NCBI GenBank assembly: GCA_964425755.1
Contig: CAYRNY010000005.1
Coordinates: 1 to 64,000 of the forward strand
Reading direction: 5' to 3'
Length of the DNA stretch: 64,000 bases
Source: CAYRNY01 sp964425755
GTDB lineage: Bacteria; Chloroflexota; Anaerolineae; Aggregatilineales; Aggregatilineaceae
The first letter of the stretch is position 1. Each line of letters opens with the position of its first letter. Shown piece after piece: positions 59,001 to 64,000 of the stretch. The notes under the pieces are model-generated. The model was not told the DNA's origin and made no database searches. It saw only the letters and a list, made by a program, of their open reading frames with translations. The position numbers and the translations under genes were made by a program.

Positions 59001-61294
59001 TGGGCGACCGCTACTACGAGTTCTCCTATTTCCGGCTGTGGTGGCCGATGCAGGAGTACTTCAACCTGACTTATGGCAAAGTCGCCAACATCCTGAGCAC
59101 TGATCCGTACAACATCGCCGCGCCGTACTATCGCAAGGGCCTGTTTGATATCTGGTGGAACCGCGACTACGACACCTATGCCCAGGCCATGTGCATCGAC
59201 ACGCAGCAGTACCGCTGCGACGAGTCTGCTAATCCCGGCTTGACCGGCGAAGAGCGCGACCAGTGGCGCGCGCAATGCGAGCGCACGATCATCACCGAGT
59301 GTCTCGCCGACGAGCACATGCGCTTTGACGTGGACCGCTGGCCCGTCTCCGACCGCATGTATTTCTTCGTGGATAAGGACATCGCCGCGCAGGTTTGGGA
59401 CGCCGGGATCGGCAGCAGCACCGTTGATATCCGCGAGCCGGAATATCCCGAAGATCAGGTGTATCTGGACGTGGAAGCCGAGCGCATCGTCGGCGAAGCG
59501 GTGGACCTGGCCGGGCCGCGCGGCGTTGCGCTTGACGCGGACGGGCTGATCTACATCGCGGACACCGATCACAACCGCGTCGCCGTGCTGGACCCGTCCG
59601 GCGCGTTGGTGCGCACGATCGGGGACGCGACAGCCGAAACAGGGCAGTCGCAGCTCCGGCAACCCTGGGGTGTGGCCCTGGGCGACGATGGTAACGTGTA
59701 CGTCGCCGATACGTGGAACAACCGCGTTGCGGTCTTCACGCCGGAAGGCGACTTCCTGCGCGCGTGGGGGCATGAAGGCGTCCCGTCCAGCGACCCGTCA
59801 ACCGATGCGATGTGGGGGCCGCGTGATGTCGCGATCGGCCCGGAAGGGAACGTCTACGTCGCGGACACCGGCGGCAAGCGCATCCGCGTGTACACGCCGG
59901 AAGGCGACTTCCTGCGCGATATCGGCACGGGCGGCAGCGCACCCGGCCAGCTTGACGAGCCGGTCGGGCTGGCGTTCAACCCGGTATCGGGCGAGTTGTA
60001 CGTCGCAGAAGCCTGGAACCGGCGCGTCAGCGTGTTTGATACCCAGGGGCGTTTCCTGCGTTCGTTTGGCGTGAATATGTGGTTCCGCAACCGCCAGTCG
60101 TTCAACCGCCCCTACCTGGCCGTCAGCCCGGACGGCACGCTGATCTACGTGACCGATATGGATGAGCGCCAGCGTGTTGTGGCCTACAACCTCAGCGGCG
60201 TGCCGGTGTACGCGTTCGACCATCCCGACGACCTGGAAAGCGGCCAGCTTGGTCTGCGGTCTCCGGCAGGGCTGGCGTTTGGACCTGCGACCCGGTTGTA
60301 CGTGGTAGATGCGAATCTGGCGCAGGTGTTCGTCTTCCCGCCGTCAGAGCTACAGGGCGACGTGCCACCGGTTGCACCTGACGGAGCCGCCGTCCCCAGC
60401 GATCCGCTGGCGGAGCCGGGCGACGGGGATGCAGGCGCGGGCGAGGTTGAGCCGGAAGGCTCAGGCGAGGTCGCGCCGTCCGGCGACGTATCCGGCACAG
60501 CGGCGGATGCGGTCGGGGTGCTGCCGCCCCTTGACGCGCCGCTGCTGGCCGCCGGGTCGCCTAACGCAGCGTGGACGCCGGTCACCCGCACGCTGAACGA
60601 TATCCCGCTGGTCTACGTGCCCGGTGGGTGCTTCTACGCGGGCGCGCAGAGCCTGAGGTTGTGCGTGAGTCCGTTCTGGATGACGCGCACCGAGATCACC
60701 AACGCGCAGTATGCCGCCTGCGTCGAGGATGGCGCGTGCGAGCCGCCACAGAATGCGCTCTACTATGACGTCCCGGCCTACGCAGACGCGCCCGCCGTGT
60801 ACCTGACCTGGGACCAGGCGTTGGACGTCGCGCGGTGGCTTGGCGGGCGCTTGCCCACCGAGGCGGAATGGGCCTATGCCGCCGGTGGACCGGAAGGGCT
60901 GCGCTATCCCTGGGGCGAGCGCGAGCCGACCTGCGGGCTGGCTAACTTCGACGGCTGCGGCGGCTTGCTGCCCGTCGGGAACTCGCAACGGATCGCGGGC
61001 GCGTCGTGGGTTGGCGCGGTGGACCTCGCCGGCAGCGTGTGGGAGTGGACCTGGGGTTGGTTCGCGGCGGAACTGTATCCGGATGCCAGGCCCGGCGCGC
61101 TGGACCCGCAGGGGCCGATGACGGGTGAGGCTCGTTCCGTACGCGGCGGCGGCTGGTCCAGCCCGGTCGAACAGATCGCGATCGCGTACCGCGAGGGCCG
61201 CAGCCCCAACATGGGCTATGAGGCAGTCGGCGTGCGCGTGGTGCTGCCGCCGGATAGCGTCCCCGACGCGATTGGCGAACCGGCGGCGGATTGA
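56081..61294 (+). CDS. Giant fusion: TIGR03663 GT-C-like membrane module, NHL propeller and FGE-like domain
   Basis: A 1737-residue protein. Residues about 20-900 are the membrane module with the TIGR03663 invariants D58-E59 and H82-G-P84 on the first outer loop. A soluble part follows to about 1130. Residues 1140-1420 hold NHL repeats (GVALDADGLIYIADTDHNR type), probably one six-bladed propeller. About 1505-1727 is a formylglycine-generating-enzyme-like (PF03781) domain with GGCFYAG, LPTEAEWAYAAGG, GSVWEWTW and SVRGGGW. The position where FGE has its copper cysteines reads IAIAYREGR, so catalysis is unlikely; a lectin-like binding role is more probable. I use the ATG at 56081 over a TTG at 56060. 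Two 45-bp copies of a palindromic element form its linkers. Confidence 0.88.
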   Translation: MATREQMISPDETHERAVNAILTRAYTLNWELIAYTLIAIAAVATRFIDLGVRVMSHDESLHTYYSWRLFEFGEFSHTPLMHGPLLFHMVALSYYLFGDSDFTARIYPALLGTLVVLFPALFRRWIGRVGAVIASVLLLISPQTLYYTRYIRHDIPLIFFALVMLYAIMQYLDGEKPRRPVWVWVLAGALVGMLASKEVAFFYIAIFGSFMVLYWVLRIVQDVGIVTRPVSAPGSWHAPPVQRALGHAILFGLVAALVVPYSGLLRQLLAPALWVPSSTLIMLPLLLVLWLPLALSGLIRRGPGAASALMQALSNGRSALYIITAGLILGAVIALLVICVIDVIKPLDVWPETTVRSVQGEQTGVNATKAVGVKTEFDSAMFVRLLTWVGLPVLLLLFVVFLTAVARYPGDLPLPWRELLLALLVAAIVAGVLVMFERRSFVSETATQPFAADPTAPHVVDGADYNNMPIVVVWMLGVLLTGLIVASRLLTPFWTFLNRQPVFDVLIVIGTLILPWLAAFPLYWAGYNLEEYNINVTEGRDTVEAALITMIPFLMVSAAVGLSWNWRRWLPAGLVFLGLFAFFFTTIFSNQNGLITGMIGSLGYWLEQQGVRRGSQPQYYYMLTQVPVYEFLPLLGSFGAGMLGLFKLWDWRRGRTRVRLAGYVVTSRYGVPEGGDGAGEVEPAGSGEVAPDHAPAAGLARLFEPSTPAQESAHRHTEPEWVGALPFMLLVGWWAIAMALGLTIAGEKMPWLTTHIALPLALVSGWWLGRVVSGLDWAAIRRGGWLILLVLIPAGVVALGHTWLGLWGTHPPFSGRDVASLTATGNWIAAVLVLAGVVYLVGRFGRRIGLAQLGRMAIVSAALVLALLTARTAYLAAYINYDYATEFLVYAHSGPAVKTVKNEIDRIAELTNLGTDMRIVFDDESSWPFTWYFRHYENYGFLRGEAGSVDPSSLDGARAVVVGNKKVGDVRQILGDRYYEFSYFRLWWPMQEYFNLTYGKVANILSTDPYNIAAPYYRKGLFDIWWNRDYDTYAQAMCIDTQQYRCDESANPGLTGEERDQWRAQCERTIITECLADEHMRFDVDRWPVSDRMYFFVDKDIAAQVWDAGIGSSTVDIREPEYPEDQVYLDVEAERIVGEAVDLAGPRGVALDADGLIYIADTDHNRVAVLDPSGALVRTIGDATAETGQSQLRQPWGVALGDDGNVYVADTWNNRVAVFTPEGDFLRAWGHEGVPSSDPSTDAMWGPRDVAIGPEGNVYVADTGGKRIRVYTPEGDFLRDIGTGGSAPGQLDEPVGLAFNPVSGELYVAEAWNRRVSVFDTQGRFLRSFGVNMWFRNRQSFNRPYLAVSPDGTLIYVTDMDERQRVVAYNLSGVPVYAFDHPDDLESGQLGLRSPAGLAFGPATRLYVVDANLAQVFVFPPSELQGDVPPVAPDGAAVPSDPLAEPGDGDAGAGEVEPEGSGEVAPSGDVSGTAADAVGVLPPLDAPLLAAGSPNAAWTPVTRTLNDIPLVYVPGGCFYAGAQSLRLCVSPFWMTRTEITNAQYAACVEDGACEPPQNALYYDVPAYADAPAVYLTWDQALDVARWLGGRLPTEAEWAYAAGGPEGLRYPWGEREPTCGLANFDGCGGLLPVGNSQRIAGASWVGAVDLAGSVWEWTWGWFAAELYPDARPGALDPQGPMTGEARSVRGGGWSSPVEQIAIAYREGRSPNMGYEAVGVRVVLPPDSVPDAIGEPAAD
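58109..58153. repeat. 45-bp coding palindromic repeat, copy A
   Basis: The 45 bases read as GGCGCG, GGCGAGGT, TGAGCC, a GGCA centre, GGCTCA, GGCGAGGT, CGCGCC: inverted ends, a direct octamer and an inverted core. It is 15 codons in frame (residues about 677-691), in a loop between membrane helices. Copy B is at 60434-60478 with one mismatch. Confidence 0.7.
59738..59918 (+). repeat. 26-bp direct repeat between two NHL blades
   Basis: The sequence for TPEGDFLR occurs with nearly the same 26 bases at about 59737-59762 and 59893-59918, in two neighbouring propeller blades. It reflects internal duplication of a blade or gene conversion. Confidence 0.6.
60434..60478. repeat. 45-bp coding palindromic repeat, copy B
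   Basis: It matches copy A at 58109-58153 except for one base in the centre (GGAA for GGCA). It supplies codons about 1452-1466, the linker between the NHL propeller and the FGE-like domain. It keeps the same reading frame as copy A. Confidence 0.7.
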
Positions 61295-61332
61295 GCCGCG
61301 CATGCCGCCACATGCATCATCCAGTGAACAAG

Positions 61333-61365
61333 CCGGGACAGTCCGTACCGTGTCCCGGTTTTTTT
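61333..61365 (+). terminator. Rho-independent terminator after the giant TIGR03663 gene
   Basis: CCGGGACA (61333-61340) pairs with TGTCCCGG (61351-61358), followed by seven T's. Confidence 0.88.
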
Positions 61366-61418
61366 GTTGATCCGGCGTGGAAAGCGGGCGCGCTTTTTCA
61401 GTTCAAATACTTTGGCGC

Positions 61419-61424
61419 TATAAT
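61419..61424 (+). promoter_or_regulatory. mdh: -10 element of the malate dehydrogenase gene
   Basis: A perfect TATAAT at 61419-61424 lies 70 bases before the GTG start. The -35 region around 61396-61401 is a poor match. Confidence 0.45.
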
Positions 61425-61493
61425 ATTTAGCGAACAGTCCAACGGCACAACCGTTTTTTTACTGCATTCAGCACAAATCGAAGGAGTATAGAA

Positions 61494-62480
61494 GTGAAAT
61501 CACCAATTCGTGTTGCGGTCACAGGTGGGGCAGGGCAAATCGGGTACAGCTTGCTGTTTCGTCTGGCAAATGGCGAAACGTTCGGCCCCGATCAGCCCGT
61601 TATTTTGCAGATTCTGGAGATTCCACAGGCGATTGACGCGCTGCGGGGCGTGGTGATGGAATTGGACGATTGCGCGTTCCCGCTGCTGCAGGACGTGGTC
61701 GCGACCGACGATCCGGCAGAGGCGTTTAACGCGGCCAACTACGCGATCCTGGTCGGCGGCAAACCGCGCGGCAAAGGCATGGAACGTGCCGACGTGATCA
61801 AAGACAACGCCCCGATCTTCACCACCCAGGGCAAGGCGCTTAACGACCATGCGGCTGAGGATGTGCGCGTGCTGGTCGTGGCGAACCCGTGCAACACCAA
61901 CGCCCTGATCGCGATGCACAGCGCGCCGGATATCCCGCGCGACCGCTTCATGGCGATGACGCGTCTCGACCAGAACCGCGCCAAGACGCAGATCGCCGCT
62001 AAAGCGGGCGTCAGCGTGCGCGACGTGACAAAACTCGCCGTGTGGGGTAACCACAGCCCGACAATGTTCCCCGACTTCGAGCATGCGCTGGTCGGCGGCA
62101 AGCCGGCACCGGACGTGATCGATCGCGCGTGGTTTGAGGGCGAGTTTTTGAAGACGGTCCAGCAGCGCGGCAAGGCGGTCATCAACGCGCGCGGCAAGAG
62201 CAGCGCCGCCAGCGCCGCCAACGCTGCCGTGAATCACCTGCAAAGCTTGATCGCGCCAACCCCGGCTGATGACTGGTTCAGCGCGGCGATCTACTCCGAC
62301 GGCAGCCTGTACGGTGTGCCGGAAGGGATCATGTTCTCGTTCCCGCTGCGCTCGCGCGGGAATGGCGATTACACGGTGGTCGAGGGGTTGGCGCTTTCGG
62401 CGTATGCCAGAGAGAAGCTCGCCATCTCGGCTGAGGAACTGCTGGACGAGCGCGAGGCGGTAGCTGACCTCTTGAAGTAA
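61494..62480 (+). CDS. mdh: Malate dehydrogenase (cytosolic type 2)
   Basis: A 328-residue NAD-dependent enzyme of the TCA cycle that interconverts malate and oxaloacetate. The Rossmann motif GGAGQIGYSLLFRLA is near residue 11. MTRLDQNRAK near 158 and the catalytic histidine in VWGNHSPTM near 188 are present. The long form with LRGVVMELDDCAFPLL near 50 is the Thermus-like type, not the lactate-dehydrogenase-like form of many other Chloroflexota. The GTG at 61494 has AAGGAG 7 bases upstream. The gene is a single unit with its own promoter and terminator. Full length. Confidence 0.95.
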   Translation: MKSPIRVAVTGGAGQIGYSLLFRLANGETFGPDQPVILQILEIPQAIDALRGVVMELDDCAFPLLQDVVATDDPAEAFNAANYAILVGGKPRGKGMERADVIKDNAPIFTTQGKALNDHAAEDVRVLVVANPCNTNALIAMHSAPDIPRDRFMAMTRLDQNRAKTQIAAKAGVSVRDVTKLAVWGNHSPTMFPDFEHALVGGKPAPDVIDRAWFEGEFLKTVQQRGKAVINARGKSSAASAANAAVNHLQSLIAPTPADDWFSAAIYSDGSLYGVPEGIMFSFPLRSRGNGDYTVVEGLALSAYAREKLAISAEELLDEREAVADLLK

Positions 62481-62510
62481 CCTTCCGGCAGTGCTATAAT
62501 GCATCCATCT

Positions 62511-62545
62511 GCGGCGTGAGCGGGCAAGTTCACGCCGCATTTTGT
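62511..62545 (+). terminator. Probable terminator of mdh
   Basis: GCGGCGTGA (62511-62519) pairs with TCACGCCGC (62530-62538), followed by a short ATTTTGTG. The T-run is brief. Confidence 0.6.
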
Positions 62546-62648
62546 GCCCCACTGCTTCAGGGGCCATCTGGGGAAAACAGGGTAACGCAAAGGCGCGCAT
62601 AGTCACCAAACCGGTGGTATGCCGTTTGCTTGCGCGGGCGGGCGGTCA

Positions 62649-62676
62649 TTGAACCCCGACTGTATGTTGGTATAAT
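62649..62676 (+). promoter_or_regulatory. Promoter of the last GT-C gene
   Basis: TTGAAC (62649-62654) and a perfect TATAAT (62671-62676) lie 16 bases apart, ending 36 bases before the ATG at 62713. Confidence 0.6.
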
Positions 62677-62712
62677 AGATCATAGTGACGGCAAAGGAGC
62701 GAGGCTTATCAT

Positions 62713-64000
62713 ATGAGTCGCTCAGTGTCATCCATATCAGCGCGCGACAGGCGCACGACTGCGAGCACTACAGGTTGGGTAGTGCCGTTTGTGCTTATGT
62801 TGCTGCTGGTGTTTCTGTTTTCGCTGCAGTTGGCGCCATCGGTGAGCGAGCAACGCCGGGACAGCGGTATTTTCGCCTACACGGGCCAGGTGATCCGCGA
62901 AGGCGGCTTGCCGTATCTCGACGCCTGGGACAACAAACTGCCGGGCGTCTATTTCATCGACGCGCTGGCGTTTGCAGTGTTCGGCTCGAACCGGTGGTCC
63001 CTGTGGCTGGTGGAGAATCTCGCGCTGTTTTTCACCGCAGTGGTGATGATCTGGCTGCTGCGGCAGGTGTACGCGCAGCGCCCGGAAGTCTGGATCGGGG
63101 CGCTGGTGCTGGTGCTCCTGGCGCGCCATCCCGCGCTGCTGAACGACACGAACTATACCGAACCGTATGCGCTGCTGCCCCAGGTGATCGTGATGGGGGC
63201 GGGCTACAAGCTCCTGCGAGAGCCGCGTGCCCGGTGGGCGTTCATCGTCGGCTTCGCGGCGGGCGTCGCGTTCCTGTTCAAGCAGACGACGATCGGCGTG
63301 GCGCTGGCCTTCATCCCGGCGCTGCTGATCACGCGGCACCCGATCGTGCGTTCGGCACGCCGCTGGCGCTGGCTGGGCGTGATCATCACGGGCGGGCTGT
63401 CCTGCCTGGGGCCTCTCGCGCTGTATCTGCTGGCGCATGGCATCCTGGATGATGCAATCGACGCGTCATTCGTGATGGCGCATTCGTTTCACGAATGGGT
63501 GGGCCGCGAATCCGTGTGGATCGGGCACACGCTGGTCACCACCTTCACCGCAAGCGTGTTTCCGCTGGTCTTCGGGCCGCTGCTGCCCTTCCTGGGCCTG
63601 GGGTTGTATCTGGCGTGGAAGCACGGCATGCAGCGCCCGCGTGAAACCGAGGAAGACGCCGCCCACGCGACCCTGGCGATCTGGATCGCGCTGACGTTTT
63701 TGCTCGATCTCTTGCTGGTGAACATCACCAACCGGGCCTACGAGCACTATTACGTGACGCTGTTGCCCTCGGTCACGTTGCTGCTGGTGCTGGTGGTCCG
63801 CGCCATGAACCAGGTCAGCCAGCACCCGGACTGGGAAAAGCTGGTCAAGCGGGCACGCATCTACCTTGTGACCGTGCTGGTCGGCGTGCCGTTGGGCGCG
63901 AGTCTGGTCAGCCTGTGGCAAGCGAACTGGAACATCACCGGCCCGGAGCAGAAACGCGACCTGGCGGAGTACGTGATCAACCACACGCTTGAAGATGACT
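62713..64000 (+). CDS. GT-C/GT39-like membrane glycosyltransferase, cut by the window edge
   Basis: The frame from the ATG at 62713 stays open to the end of the window (429 codons and no stop), so the gene is partial. GGAGCGAGG lies about 10 bases upstream. The first outer loop reads QRRDSGIFAYTGQVIREGG, then DAWDNKLPGVYF, a common form of the GT39 acidic loop in bacterial membrane glycosyltransferases of this type. Eight or more helices follow. A different frame at 62685-63452 is only a shadow. It stands alone behind mdh. Donor and acceptor are unknown, and the C-terminal domain lies outside the window. Confidence 0.85.
   Translation, partial: MSRSVSSISARDRRTTASTTGWVVPFVLMLLLVFLFSLQLAPSVSEQRRDSGIFAYTGQVIREGGLPYLDAWDNKLPGVYFIDALAFAVFGSNRWSLWLVENLALFFTAVVMIWLLRQVYAQRPEVWIGALVLVLLARHPALLNDTNYTEPYALLPQVIVMGAGYKLLREPRARWAFIVGFAAGVAFLFKQTTIGVALAFIPALLITRHPIVRSARRWRWLGVIITGGLSCLGPLALYLLAHGILDDAIDASFVMAHSFHEWVGRESVWIGHTLVTTFTASVFPLVFGPLLPFLGLGLYLAWKHGMQRPRETEEDAAHATLAIWIALTFLLDLLLVNITNRAYEHYYVTLLPSVTLLLVLVVRAMNQVSQHPDWEKLVKRARIYLVTVLVGVPLGASLVSLWQANWNITGPEQKRDLAEYVINHTLEDD

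Noticed and set aside
60600..61260. C-terminal domain of the 1737-residue protein as an active formylglycine-generating enzyme
   Set aside because: The two copper-site cysteines near the end are not present, and no sulfatase gene lies in the window.
62685..63452. Plus-strand open frame of 255 codons near the right end
   Set aside because: It overlaps the frame that starts at 62713 with a ribosome site, membrane helices and a GT39-type loop and that stays open to the window end. The 62685 frame has a shadow composition.
1..64000. CRISPR array, insertion sequence or prophage
   Set aside because: I found no regularly spaced repeats, no transposase or integrase motifs and no phage structural genes on either strand.

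Overview
The window is GC-rich bacterial DNA with very dense coding. Its content points to the Chloroflexota, probably an Anaerolineae-like lineage. The strongest argument is the pair of very large hydrophobic proteins with the YYYxG signature (Chlor_Arch_YYY / DUF2298 / TIGR03662) beside a TIGR03663-type membrane protein, a combination known mainly from Chloroflexota and Archaea. The assignment is inference, because no rRNA lies in the window. I found no insertion sequences, prophage genes or CRISPR arrays.

Region 1 (1-13.7 kb) is a catabolic block. An aldehyde dehydrogenase, a small membrane protein and tRNA-Gln(CUG) are followed by a possible small structured RNA. A GntR/UTRA repressor then precedes a BMP-type (nucleoside-like) ABC importer: binding protein, double ATPase and two permeases. 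The importer runs into an isochorismatase-fold hydrolase, a PfkB kinase, a nucleoside phosphorylase and a semialdehyde dehydrogenase. I read this as one nucleoside uptake and breakdown regulon. A shared 15-bp AT-rich site lies at the regulator promoter and again before the first permease gene.

Region 2 (13.7-29 kb) is mixed housekeeping: a 2-hydroxyacid dehydrogenase, OsmC, a YyaL-type thioredoxin-domain protein, two exported proteins (one an orphan amino-acid-type binding protein), a TPR lytic transglycosylase lipoprotein, a DoxX protein, a GT-C membrane glycosyltransferase, ribosomal protein L25, TrmI and a lone response-regulator receiver. Region 3 (29-39 kb) holds a rhomboid protease, a sugar nucleotidyltransferase with a phosphohexomutase, a PP2C-like protein, tRNA-Gly(CCC), and a run of flippase-like protein, GH32-like protein, GT4 glycosyltransferase and methyltransferase, then MsrB.

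Region 4 (39-61.3 kb) is the unusual part. It is a co-directional series of giant membrane proteins: a 926-aa GT39-like protein, a 2434-aa fusion of a GT-C module to a YYY domain, a 935-aa stand-alone YYY protein, a 652-aa GT-C-like protein, an ECF sigma/anti-sigma pair with a GNAT acetyltransferase, and a 1737-aa protein joining a TIGR03663 membrane module to an NHL propeller and a formylglycine-enzyme-like domain that lacks the catalytic cysteines. The set looks like an uncharacterised envelope glycoconjugate system, and short palindromic elements are embedded in frame in two of its genes. Malate dehydrogenase and a further GT-C protein cut by the window edge close the window.

Seven GT-C-like polytopic proteins, plus sugar-nucleotide, flippase and GT4 genes, make surface glycosylation the main theme of the right two thirds. 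All functions are read from sequence motifs and remembered family knowledge. No database search was run.
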